A stretch of DNA of 18,613 bases from Acidobacteriaceae bacterium. GTDB lineage: Bacteria; Acidobacteriota; Terriglobia; Terriglobales; Acidobacteriaceae. This document shows positions 8,220 through 15,521 of the stretch, piece after piece. Position numbers and translations under genes: made by a program. Position 1 is the first letter of the stretch. Each line of letters opens with the position of its first letter. A model generated the notes under the pieces. That model searched no databases, was not told the DNA's origin, and worked only from the letters and a program-made list of their open reading frames with translations. Location of the stretch: NCBI GenBank assembly GCA_003166055.1, contig PMWR01000229.1, positions 2,173 to 20,785 on the forward strand, read 5' to 3'.

Positions 8220-8777
8220 TCACGCCTTCCACTTGATGTTGCACCCGATCGACGGCCGCTGGTCTGCCGGAACAGCCTCGCCCGTAAGCACCAGGTCGAT
8301 GGCGGCACGCAGGTCTCTGCCGGTAACGGGAACGTCGTTGCCCGGCCGGCTCCCATCGAATTGCCCGCGATACACCAGCCGAAAGTCGGCATCGAAAAGG
8401 AAGAAGTCGGGAGTGCAAGCGGCTTTGTAGGCGTGCGCCACGGCTTGGGATTCGTCGTAGACGTAGGGGAACGTGAAACCGAAGGTCTCGGCCTGCTGTT
8501 TGAGTCCTGCGGGGCTGTCCGCGGAGTGCGCGATTGCGTCGTTGCTGCTGATCGCCACGATTGCGAGGGACCGTGACGCGTAGTCCTTGCCGAGTGCGGC
8601 CAGACCCTCATTGATGTGCTTCACGTAGGGACAGTGGGCGCAGATGAACATGACGAGCAACGCCTTGTCGCCCCGGCTGTGGTCGAGAGTAACCTCGTTG
8701 CCAGTCACTGTATCGATGAGGACGAACTCGGGAGCAAGAGTCCCCAGTTCCAGCATGGTGGATTCAGTAAGTGCCAT
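8220..8777 (-). CDS. Thioredoxin-fold redoxin (AhpC/TSA-related thioredoxin family protein)
   Basis: 185 aa from ATG 8777, which has an excellent AAAGGAGG ribosome-binding site 8 nt upstream. The reading from 8825 would translate through the upstream repeat and is rejected. The chain is a stand-alone thioredoxin fold with the sequence FICAHCPYVKHI, giving a CxxC active site C46-A-H-C49. It ends in the family-specific PADQRPSIGCNIKWK block. The CTPDFFLFD segment (cis-Pro region) and YRGQFDGSRPGN are also typical. There is no signal peptide, so it is cytoplasmic. Such proteins are usually called thioredoxin family or redoxin proteins, with peroxide or disulfide chemistry inferred from the fold; the physiological substrate is not known. 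It lies 64 bp downstream of ruvB on the same strand. Confidence 0.93.
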   Translation of the reverse strand: MALTESTMLELGTLAPEFVLIDTVTGNEVTLDHSRGDKALLVMFICAHCPYVKHINEGLAALGKDYASRSLAIVAISSNDAIAHSADSPAGLKQQAETFGFTFPYVYDESQAVAHAYKAACTPDFFLFDADFRLVYRGQFDGSRPGNDVPVTGRDLRAAIDLVLTGEAVPADQRPSIGCNIKWKA

Positions 8778-8807
8778 GTCGGAAACCTCCTTTAAGATGC
8801 ATTCATC

Positions 8808-8845
8808 TGCTAACTTGCTGACCAACCGCTAAGCTAACTCGCTAA
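8808..8845 (-). repeat. TTAGC repeat cluster between ruvB and the redoxin gene, including the right 15-bp inverted-repeat copy
   Basis: Positions 8808-8822 are the exact reverse complement of 8182-8196. Read on the minus strand, 8845-8808 contains TTAGC four times plus one TCAGC (TTAGCGAG, TTAGC, TTAGCGG, then TCAGCAAG, TTAGC). 8833-8845 is a degenerate second copy of the 8808-8820 unit in the same orientation (11 of 13 bases). The cluster begins at the ruvB stop codon and ends about 30 bp before the redoxin start, so it lies in the leader or spacer of that gene. Confidence 0.75.
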
Positions 8846-9879
8846 AACAGCGGCGTCTGTCTTCCCGGCATCGTCAGCTCAAAGTGTTCATAAGCCAGTC
8901 GTGTCGCAACACGTCCGCGCGGTGTGCGATCTAGAAACCCTATCTGAATAAGAAACGGCTCGTACACTTCTTCAAGCGCGTCTTCTTCCTCGGCCAGGGT
9001 CGCAGCCAGCGTTCCCAGCCCGACCGGGCCGCCGTCGTATTTCTGAATGATCGTGAGCAGTAGCCGGCGATCGATTTCGTCGAAGCCATGCGCATCCACT
9101 TCCAGCATGGTCAGTGCGGCGTTGGCCGTGGGCCGGTCGATCGTCCCGGTTCCGCGGACTTGCGCGTAATCGCGGACGCGGCGCAGCAGGCGGTTGGCGA
9201 TACGCGGCGTGCCACGTGAGCGAAGCGCGATCTCCGCAGCGCCGTCCTCGTCGATGGGCACCCCCATCACTTCCGCCGAGCGCTCCACAATGAAGCGCAA
9301 CTCCTCCTCGGTGTAAAACTCCAGGCGCAACAGGATGCCGAAGCGCGACCGCAGCGGCGACGACAGCAGCCCCGGCCTGGTGGTGGCGCCGATAAACGTG
9401 AACGGCCGAATCTCCATCACGTGCGTGCGCGCCGCCGGGCCCTGGCCGATAATGATGTCGAGTTTGTAGTCCTCAAGCGCGGTGTAGAGCTTTTCCTCCA
9501 GCACAGGCTGCATGCGGTGAATCTCATCGAGGAACAGCACCTGTCGTTCGCGCAGGTTGGTGAGAATCGCGGTCAGGTCGCCCTGAATCTGCAAGGCCGG
9601 CCCGGAGGTCTGCTGGAAGCCCACATCCAGCTCGTTGGCAATGATGGTGGCCAGCGTCGTTTTTCCCAGACCCGGAGGACCGAACAGCAGCACGTGATCG
9701 AGCGCCTCGCCCCGGGATTTGGCGGCCTCAAGCGCGATGGCAAGCTGCTCCTTGGCTTTGGCCTGGCCGATGAACTCGCCGAGCCAGCGTGGACGGAGTT
9801 TGAGTTCGAAGCCCTGCTCTTCTTCGGCGCGCGAGGCGTTGACGAGCCGTTCCGGGGAGTTGTCGCGGGCGATGGCCAT
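8842..9879 (-). CDS. ruvB: Holliday junction branch migration ATPase RuvB
   Basis: 345 aa, the usual RuvB length. RuvB is the hexameric AAA+ motor that works with RuvA to move Holliday junctions during recombinational repair. Seen in order: the [18 protein letters not shown] start of the AAA+ domain (29-46), Walker A GPPGLGKT (67-74), Walker B LFLDEIH (115-121), the sensor GATTRPG (164-170), the arginine-finger region SSPLRSRFG (173-181), and a C-terminal winged helix with [19 protein letters not shown] and [12 protein letters not shown]. Everything needed is intact. Neither ruvA nor ruvC is in the window. Instead ruvB follows the DUF488/dual-OB genes by 61 bp on the same strand and could be co-transcribed with them. 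The ribosome-binding site is weak. Confidence 0.98.
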   Translation of the reverse strand: MAIARDNSPERLVNASRAEEEQGFELKLRPRWLGEFIGQAKAKEQLAIALEAAKSRGEALDHVLLFGPPGLGKTTLATIIANELDVGFQQTSGPALQIQGDLTAILTNLRERQVLFLDEIHRMQPVLEEKLYTALEDYKLDIIIGQGPAARTHVMEIRPFTFIGATTRPGLLSSPLRSRFGILLRLEFYTEEELRFIVERSAEVMGVPIDEDGAAEIALRSRGTPRIANRLLRRVRDYAQVRGTGTIDRPTANAALTMLEVDAHGFDEIDRRLLLTIIQKYDGGPVGLGTLAATLAEEEDALEEVYEPFLIQIGFLDRTPRGRVATRLAYEHFELTMPGRQTPLF

Positions 9880-9903
9880 GCTGCGAGAAGTCTAACGGGC
9901 CGA

Positions 9904-9919
9904 GGTTGCGGGTGCAACC
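9904..9919 (-). other. Small hairpin between the dual-OB-like gene and ruvB
   Basis: GGTTGC and GCAACC form a perfect 6-bp GC-rich stem with a 4-nt loop. There is no U-tract after it on either strand, so it may be a partial attenuator or mRNA-stability element, or chance. Confidence 0.3.
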
Positions 9920-9940
9920 GTGGGCACTCAAAACAAGTTT

Positions 9941-10624
9941 TCAAGCCTGCAGATTCACAACGCCGGCCACCAGCTTATAGTGAAAGCCTTCGAATGGTTC
10001 GCTGAGGCTGATGGTGAGAAACGTCTTAACGGAGTTGCCTTTGAAGAAGAATGCGTGGGGATAGATGCCTGCGGGCAACAGGTTGAGTTGACTCAGCCAC
10101 GCCGGGTCGGTAACGGCCAGGTCGTAGCGGACCCGGCCAGCACTGCCAGCTCTGAAGATGGCGCGGTTCTTGCGCTTGCCGGTCTCATCGCGAACCCACC
10201 ACCAGAGGTCCTCCGGATGGATCAGTTCGAGGGATTTGTCGATAGCGGAGCTTTGGATCTTGCGGCCGTAGACCCTGTCGCTGCATCCCTGCAGGATCGA
10301 AGGTCCCTTCGTTACATATGCCGCGAGAAATCGTGCATCGCGCGGATCATCAAAGCGCCGCACCGGTTGCCAAGGCTTGTCAGTGACATACACATCTTCC
10401 GGATGGCAATTCGATGTGCATTTCTCACCAAGGTCCGCTTCGAAGATATCAAGAAGTGCGGCTTCTCTTCCGTCTGGGTAGCTAGCTTCCTGGCGGGTAA
10501 GGCAACCGGGAACCTGTCTCCCAATAAGGCGAACCCAATGCTTAGTGACAAGGCTGATTCCTGCCACGCAGCGATGATCATGCTTGTAGGAGTTGGCGAG
10601 GCAGACAATTCGATCGGATTGCAT
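9941..10624 (-). CDS. Dual OB-domain-like protein linked to the DUF488 genes
   Basis: 227 aa, with TTTGGAGG 7 nt before ATG 10624. It opens with DRIVCLANSYKHDHRCVAG, followed by a basic, aromatic HWVRLIGRQ and REAALLDIFEAD. The C-terminal half has SLELIHPEDLWWWVRDETGKRKNRAIF, RYDLAVTDPAW and the ending LTISLSEPFEGFHYKLVAGVV. I recognise this as the pattern of proteins annotated as 'dual OB domain-containing', in which two OB barrels are expected to bind nucleic acid or nucleotides. The assignment comes from motif memory and is moderately firm. There is no signal peptide and no membrane segment. The gene starts 23 bp after the second DUF488 gene ends, on the same strand, so the three form a clear operon. 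No catalytic residues are evident. The biochemical role is unknown. Confidence 0.72.
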   Translation of the reverse strand: MQSDRIVCLANSYKHDHRCVAGISLVTKHWVRLIGRQVPGCLTRQEASYPDGREAALLDIFEADLGEKCTSNCHPEDVYVTDKPWQPVRRFDDPRDARFLAAYVTKGPSILQGCSDRVYGRKIQSSAIDKSLELIHPEDLWWWVRDETGKRKNRAIFRAGSAGRVRYDLAVTDPAWLSQLNLLPAGIYPHAFFFKGNSVKTFLTISLSEPFEGFHYKLVAGVVNLQA

Positions 10625-10647
10625 GGAGTTACCTCCAAATCTTGGAC

Positions 10648-11085
10648 TTAGAGATGGTGAATTTCTATGTCGTTCCAGTGACCCTTCAGGTATTCAAGAA
10701 CGAGACGGCGGTGGCAGTGCTCCGCGGTTGGCTCGCTGCACAGAAGTACGGTCTTCTGCTCAAAACTCGCCCTATCCAGAGCAGACTGGATGTTTCTGCC
10801 TCGCATGAGAGCAAGAAAGTCTCTCTCATAAGCATCCCACTCACCCTTTTTCTTCTTGTAAGAATCCAGCATTTCCCGTGTGGGTGCGAGAAGCGGTTGA
10901 TGCTCATAACTCGCTGCACAGATTTCCCGAAGAAAGTAGACGAGGTCGGCCTGCTTGGCGAATCCGGCAAGCTGGGATGTGTTATTCAGCCGGATATCAA
11001 GGAGGCGCTCGATGCCATGAGCTTTCAGTGTGTCGAAGAACTGGCCGGCGCTCTTTTGGGTAAAACCGATGCTGTAGATCTCCAT
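10648..11085 (-). CDS. DUF488 family protein (short paralogue)
   Basis: 145 aa. It begins MEIYSIGFTQKSAGQFFDTL, a normal DUF488 N-terminus, which supports ATG 11085 although this places the start 61 nt inside the upstream gene. GAGGA lies a few bases before the ATG. Family features: LLDIRLNNTSQLAGFAK (28-44; the D-x-R strand end) and the signature C116-x7-C124 within LLCSEPTAEHCHRRLV, that is, HCHRR at 123-127. The 'RLNNTSQLAGF' form differs from the 'DVRS.P.S' form of the neighbouring DUF488 protein, so these are two distinct subfamilies and not a recent duplication. The enzymatic function of DUF488 is not established to my knowledge. The conserved D-x-R and Cys/His/Arg cluster suggest a catalytic or metal-binding site. 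Confidence 0.88.
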   Translation of the reverse strand: MEIYSIGFTQKSAGQFFDTLKAHGIERLLDIRLNNTSQLAGFAKQADLVYFLREICAASYEHQPLLAPTREMLDSYKKKKGEWDAYERDFLALMRGRNIQSALDRASFEQKTVLLCSEPTAEHCHRRLVLEYLKGHWNDIEIHHL

Positions 11086-11615
11086 TGGTCCTCGTCGAGT
11101 TCCGCGAAGAGCGCGGGCTGGGCGTCAATCAGCGGCTTTTTTGACTTTGTGGCAACGGTTTCTTCTGACTCAATACGGCCGTCGCCGCGAATGTGAAGCA
11201 TGGTATGGCCATGCTCGGCGAGGACGCGGCCAATCAGGAGGCGGCGGTGGCAGTGAGTGGGGTCTTCTTCTCCGCAAACCAACGCAACGCGGAAGCGCTC
11301 GATGCCGGATTCAAGCCGGGTCAGGGCCGTCTGGAACGCGGCATCCGCGCAAAGCCGGCTGTAGAGGACATGGCCCGAGTCGTCGTAATAGCTGGGGTTT
11401 GCCGGACGGCCGCCTAACTCCGCACCGAGAAAGAGGTAGCGCATGCCCGCCCCCTCAAGAGATCGCTGCATGAGTTCTTTATCGAATTGTGGAACGTATT
11501 TCGAGTAAGGGGAACTGCGCGTATCCACCACTACCTCAATGTCGTGCCTGCGCACCAGCGCAAGCCATGCTTCTAGGTCGTGATTGGAGTGGCCCAGCGT
11601 AAAGAAAGAACCCAT
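11025..11615 (-). CDS. DUF488 family protein (long paralogue) with C-terminal QPALF tail
   Basis: 196 aa from ATG 11615, chosen because AAGGA lies 7 nt upstream and the domain begins at once with FFTLGHSNHDLEAWLALV. ATG 11657 lacks a ribosome-binding site. DUF488 features: VVVDTRSSPYSKYVPQF (28-44), LGAELGGRP (63-71), and VCGEEDPTHCHRR (113-125), with C114-x7-C122 spaced exactly as in the downstream paralogue. After the domain (about residue 145) comes a linker and the tail PLIDAQPALFAELDEDQW (161-178). QPALF (166-170) resembles the QxxLF beta-clamp-binding peptide. The last 20 residues are encoded in the overlap with the next gene. This is the first gene of the minus-strand run. No convincing promoter was found in the 238 bp before it. 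Confidence 0.88.
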   Translation of the reverse strand: MGSFFTLGHSNHDLEAWLALVRRHDIEVVVDTRSSPYSKYVPQFDKELMQRSLEGAGMRYLFLGAELGGRPANPSYYDDSGHVLYSRLCADAAFQTALTRLESGIERFRVALVCGEEDPTHCHRRLLIGRVLAEHGHTMLHIRGDGRIESEETVATKSKKPLIDAQPALFAELDEDQWRSTASVLPKRAPASSSTH

Positions 11616-11726
11616 GCGCGCGTCCTTGCCAAGGAGGATAACACTTTGGGGAGCCATAGGCGGTTACTAACGGGGGATGGCTTCATGAATGACGTATTCC
11701 ATGTGATACCCCTGACTGATTTTGGA

Positions 11727-11755
11727 TTGACATACGATGTACCGGACGCTATCCT
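11727..11755 (+). promoter_or_regulatory. Predicted sigma-70-type promoter for the BIG2-repeat lipoprotein gene
   Basis: A perfect TTGACA (11727-11732), a 17-bp spacer and TATCCT (11750-11755; 4 of 6 matches to TATAAT). It points toward the lipoprotein gene and would give a leader of about 90 nt. It lies in the 238-bp region between the divergent DUF488a and lipoprotein genes. Confidence 0.55.
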
Positions 11756-11853
11756 TCGTTAGCATAACTTCCATCCAAAGTGCGTGAGAATTTCTGGAGC
11801 GCTGGGTCAAGGACCGTTTGAACCAGCCGGCTGGGAGCGCGAGGAGACCAACG

Positions 11854-14800
11854 ATGTTCGATCGTATTCGCCTGGGCACACTGATGTTCATCTGCCTTGC
11901 CTTGCCATTTGTCGGCTGTGGCAGTTCGTCAGAGGTAGACTCGATTGTGGTTACGCCGCAGACCGTGAACTTCGGCGCGGTGGGACTCACTGCGCAACTC
12001 ACTGCCACGGCGACAATCGACCATGGAAGTCATCCGGCGACCACTGAGGATGTGACAAATCTCGTGACCTGGGCCTCCGACGGCCCAGAAGTGGCATCGG
12101 TAAATTCTTCCGGATTGGTCACGTCCACGGGCCAAGGCGTCATCCAGATCACGGCCAGCATGAAGGGCTTCACTGGCGTTATTTCCGCCAGCTCCACCGT
12201 TACGGTGACCACCACCACGACAACCGGGCCTCCGAGCTCGGATATCGCTTCGATCGCCATTATTCCTGGAACCCAGACAGTTCAATCGCCTGGTGAAACG
12301 GCCCAATTCATCGCGATTGGGACCACTGTGGGCGGGGCTACGGAAAATCTGACTTCCACCGTTGCGTGGACTTCGAGCAGCAACACAATTGCAACCATCA
12401 GCGCCAAGGGGGTTGCCACCGCAGTGGGCCAGGGGACCGCCACCATCTCGGCCGTCGCTACAAACCTTGACAAGACCGTTGCAACCGGCACCGCAACTTT
12501 TACTGTTACCAGCGGGGGCACCACGTCGGCGGAACCGATCACGGCTGTTTCAATCATCCCTGGATCTCAATCCGTTGCCGGGCCGGGCGGGACGGCTCAG
12601 TTCATTGCCATTGCGACTTCGGGCGTGACGGGCCTCCAGTTGGATGTAACCAGCCAGGTCACCTGGAGTTCCAGCAGCGTCGGCGTTGGCACCATTACCA
12701 CCAGCGGGCTTGCTACGGGAGTAGGCCAGGGGACCACTGCCATCACGGCCATCGCGACAAATCCCGACGGCACCGTGGTCACTGGCTCTGCCGCCTTCAC
12801 AGTCACGGGCAAAGCCGGCGCGGCGCCGGAGCCGATCGCTTCCATTGCAATCCTGCCTGCGTCCCTGTCGGTTGCGGCGCCAGGTCAAACCGGGCAGTTC
12901 ATCGCCATCGCAACTTCCGGTTTAACCGGCGCACAGACAAACGTAACCACCAGCGTCGCCTGGACTTCCAGCACCGCGGGAGTGGCTACAATTGGCGCTG
13001 CCACCGGCCTTGCTACGGGCGTCAGCCAGGGCACCACCGCCATCACGGCTATCGCTACCAATCCGGATGGAAGCGTAGTGACAGGCGCCGCTTCCTTTAG
13101 CGTTGCGGGAGCTTCGACACAGCAAATCACCTCGCTGTCGATCATTCCCGGCTCACAAACAGTCCCAATGCCGCTGACTCCACCGGCTTCGCCAACCGTC
13201 TTCTATGTCGTGATCGGCACCAACGCAGCCAGCGGCCTGCAGCAGAACGAGACCAGCGCTGTTTCCTGGACATCCAGCAACACGGCGGTTGCTACTGTCA
13301 ATAACGGCGGCGGAGTGACGCTGGTCGGCCAGGGTTCGACCACCATCACGGCTCAATACACCAACGCCGCCACCGCAGGCACACCCCTCAACGTGGTAAC
13401 GGCGACGGCGAACTTGACAGTGAGCGGCGTAGCGGCGGAGCCTCTCCTGTCCATTTCGATCCTGCCGGGTTCGGAATCGGTTGGATATCCGGGCCAAACC
13501 AGTCAACTGACCGCGATCGGGACTTTCTCTGAAGCCCCAGTCACGCAGAATCTAACCAACAGCACTACCTATCCGGTTACGTGGACTTCAAGCAACCCGG
13601 GCGTGGCTACTGTCTGCACAACTGGTTCGGCTCTTCCCTGCACAGCGGCAACCGACGGGCTTGTTACAGCGGTAAGCCAGGGCGCAGCGGCCATCACCGC
13701 CATCGCGTCGAACCCCGACGGGAGCGTGGTGACCGGCGCTATAACCTTCACAGTAACCAATAGCGGATCGGAGCAAGTTTCCTCGCTTACCGTCGTCCCG
13801 AGCGCGATATCGATTTCCGCCACGGGCCAGCCCGGCCAGCTTATCGCGGTGGCCACTTTAACCTCCGGTCTCCAGGAAGACGTGACCAACTCGCCGCAGC
13901 TTGGGTGGACTACCAGTCTTCCAACCGTTGCTACCGTTTGCACCCAGGCCTCGGGGAATATTCCGGCTTTCTGCCCGAATGCGCCGGGCGAGTTGCTGGG
14001 TGTGAGCGCGGGCACCACCAACCTTACAGCCGAATTCACAAACCCGGCTTCCGGCTCGACTCCGGCCAATGTGATTACGGCCACGGGTACCATTACAGTC
14101 ACAAATTCGCCCGCGGCGGAGCCTCTGCTCTCGATTAATGTGTTGCCGGGCAACGTTACGGTCTTCGATCTGGACGCGACTGCGCAGTACCTGGCATTTG
14201 GAATTTTTTCGACCGCGCCGACCGAGATGGACATCACCAACGGCTTCTACCACTCCGGTTACCCCAACGCAGCTTGCACCGCTGCCTTGGCTGCCGCGAA
14301 CACAGCAGCCGTCCAGGTCGGGACAGCTGCACCGAACGCCCAGTGCTCCTTTGTTCCGACTTCATGGTTCTCCCTTCCCGAGCCCTTTGTTTTCCCTGTT
14401 AACTCGGCCGGCGCTCCGGGAGCATTCGGGGGACTTGTTACTGCCCTAGGAGCCGGAACGGGCGAGGCCATTTATGCGGTAGCGGGGAACCCGGACGGCA
14501 CCCTCACTTACTCGGGCACCACAGGTAGCTTCAGTTGCCCGTACGCTCCGCCGACCTATGGCATCGATCCGCTAACTGGCCAAGTCCTCTACAACGATGT
14601 AATCAACCCCGGCACATGTAACGCCCTCACGGTAGGAGACGGGGCCTTGTCGACCCTGACCGTCTTCGATGCATACCCAAGCACGTCCAGTACGGGACTG
14701 AACCAGACCAACTGGCTGCTAACCGCTCCGTCAGCTACGGGAACGCCGGATGTAATCCATTGCGGCGGGGCGACCGAGCAAGCTACGCCAGGCGGATCCG

Positions 14801-15057
14801 TTTGCGAGGCGACATATCCGAATGGCACCCTGGTGACCGTGACTGCCCCGGCCGAATCTGGGGTCGCATTTGGCGGATGGTCGTCGAGCTGCATAAGCAC
14901 GAATCCAGCCACTCCTTCTATTACCGGGCCAAACTCCTGCCAGGTTGTGGTTGGAGGAGGTTGCACCCTCAACACTCAAACCGAAACCTACATTTGCACC
15001 AACTCTGCGAACGTATCCGTGGGAGCGATCTTCGAACCAACTACAGTAACCCAATGA
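11854..15057 (+). CDS. Large predicted lipoprotein with about eight Ig-like (BIG2-type) repeats
   Basis: 1067 aa from ATG 11854, which has GAGGAG 7 nt upstream; the in-frame ATG 11818 does not. Residues 1-21 are a lipoprotein signal ending FVG-C22 (F at -3 is slightly unusual for a lipobox), followed by GSSS. Seven Ig-like repeats of about 95-115 residues begin near residues 28, 131, 229, 328, 425, 531 and 642. Each has the scheme 'SI.I.PGSQ.V..PG.T.QF.AI', 'V.WTSS...VATI', 'GLATGVGQGTTAITA' and a terminal TATFTVT. An eighth, enlarged and Cys-containing unit starts near 758. The C-terminal about 100 residues form another repeat type (GVAFGGWSSSC to SVGAIFEP), seen in bacterial surface proteins. 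Very rich in Thr, Ser, Ala and Gly. Such proteins act as surface or adhesion stalks. No enzymatic domain is visible. It is flanked by its own promoter and terminator. Confidence 0.9.
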   Translation: MFDRIRLGTLMFICLALPFVGCGSSSEVDSIVVTPQTVNFGAVGLTAQLTATATIDHGSHPATTEDVTNLVTWASDGPEVASVNSSGLVTSTGQGVIQITASMKGFTGVISASSTVTVTTTTTTGPPSSDIASIAIIPGTQTVQSPGETAQFIAIGTTVGGATENLTSTVAWTSSSNTIATISAKGVATAVGQGTATISAVATNLDKTVATGTATFTVTSGGTTSAEPITAVSIIPGSQSVAGPGGTAQFIAIATSGVTGLQLDVTSQVTWSSSSVGVGTITTSGLATGVGQGTTAITAIATNPDGTVVTGSAAFTVTGKAGAAPEPIASIAILPASLSVAAPGQTGQFIAIATSGLTGAQTNVTTSVAWTSSTAGVATIGAATGLATGVSQGTTAITAIATNPDGSVVTGAASFSVAGASTQQITSLSIIPGSQTVPMPLTPPASPTVFYVVIGTNAASGLQQNETSAVSWTSSNTAVATVNNGGGVTLVGQGSTTITAQYTNAATAGTPLNVVTATANLTVSGVAAEPLLSISILPGSESVGYPGQTSQLTAIGTFSEAPVTQNLTNSTTYPVTWTSSNPGVATVCTTGSALPCTAATDGLVTAVSQGAAAITAIASNPDGSVVTGAITFTVTNSGSEQVSSLTVVPSAISISATGQPGQLIAVATLTSGLQEDVTNSPQLGWTTSLPTVATVCTQASGNIPAFCPNAPGELLGVSAGTTNLTAEFTNPASGSTPANVITATGTITVTNSPAAEPLLSINVLPGNVTVFDLDATAQYLAFGIFSTAPTEMDITNGFYHSGYPNAACTAALAAANTAAVQVGTAAPNAQCSFVPTSWFSLPEPFVFPVNSAGAPGAFGGLVTALGAGTGEAIYAVAGNPDGTLTYSGTTGSFSCPYAPPTYGIDPLTGQVLYNDVINPGTCNALTVGDGALSTLTVFDAYPSTSSTGLNQTNWLLTAPSATGTPDVIHCGGATEQATPGGSVCEATYPNGTLVTVTAPAESGVAFGGWSSSCISTNPATPSITGPNSCQVVVGGGCTLNTQTETYICTNSANVSVGAIFEPTTVTQ

Positions 15058-15077
15058 CCGGCCGCAACTAAAGGCGC

Positions 15078-15105
15078 GGAAAGCCGCCCCTCGGGGCGGC
15101 TTTCC
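15078..15105 (+). terminator. Strong terminator hairpin after the BIG2-repeat lipoprotein gene
   Basis: GGAAAGCCGCCCC (15078-15090) and GGGGCGGCTTTCC (15093-15105) are perfectly complementary, giving a long GC-rich stem with a very small loop, 20 bp after the stop codon. The A-run at the base of the left arm and T-run on the right make it usable in both directions. Confidence 0.85.
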
Positions 15106-15521
15106 TGCGCTGCTTCATACGGGCGTCTGCGCCTTGGGCTAGCATGCGGGTGGCTCCCATTTGTAATTCATTTGAATTACAAACCAACCGCACCCACCTC
15201 GCTGCGAAGCGGCGTCCGCCCCGCCGCAGTTGGTTTGCCGATAATTAAAGGCAAAAAGCGCACAATTAAAACTGTGAAGAAAGGTGCGCGGAATTTCCAT
15301 GAGCACGACCCCATTCAAACCGGGCAATCTCGCCAAAAACAGCCGATACCCCCTACCCCCCCCTGGGGTTTCTATGAAAACAAAGCACTTAGTCGTTTTT
15401 CTGTTTTGCATGCTAAGAAAACAAAGAAGTTACAGACACCCAAATGCCGGAAAAACCGCTATTTTGCACCATTCTGAGGGCAAATTCGTGGGTCTTCCAT
15501 GCTGTTTCTTGTTACGTCGAG
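15106..15521. other. Convergent intergenic region with stem-loop, C8 run and A/T-rich repeats; no gene supported
   Basis: About 415 bp between the lipoprotein terminator and the rsfS stop. Contents: (a) a perfect 10-bp stem-loop, 15160-15183; (b) from about 15235 the base composition becomes A-rich, unlike the surrounding genes; (c) CCCCC-TA-C8-T-GGGG at about 15349-15368; (d) two similar blocks AAAACAAAG-N-A-N-TTA at about 15377 and 15418, with TGTTTT (15402-15407) complementary to AAAACA and CTTAG/CTAAG (15388-15392 and 15413-15417) able to pair. Short open frames here have no ribosome-binding site and no recognisable protein. It reads like an interspersed intergenic repeat or small structured RNA, but I cannot prove either. 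Confidence 0.5.
15160..15183. repeat. Perfect 10-bp stem-loop (inverted repeat)
   Basis: TTTGTAATTC (15160-15169), a 4-nt loop, then GAATTACAAA (15174-15183). Beyond it, GCGGGTGG (15146-15153) can pair with CCAACCGC (15184-15191) with one mismatch, making a longer bulged stem. There is no poly-U tail on either strand, so this is not a standard terminator. It is placed between two convergent genes. Confidence 0.65.

Noticed and set aside
8182..8822. Interpretation of the inverted-repeat-flanked redoxin gene as an insertion sequence
   Set aside because: The enclosed gene is a thioredoxin-fold protein, not a transposase, and the sequences just outside the repeats show no direct duplication.
11667..11774. 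35-codon frame before DUF488a on the minus strand (MEVMLTKDSVRY...)
   Set aside because: No convincing ribosome-binding site, no family resemblance, and it overlaps the predicted lipoprotein promoter on the other strand. Could be a leader peptide, but not supported.
15346..15368. C8/C5 run as a CRISPR or telomere-like repeat
   Set aside because: Only one such block is present; there are no regularly spaced repeats or spacers.
15172..15477. 101-codon plus-strand frame in the intergenic region
   Set aside because: No ribosome-binding site, it starts inside the 15160-15183 stem-loop, and it reads through the C8 run. Composition is of low-complexity DNA rather than a protein.
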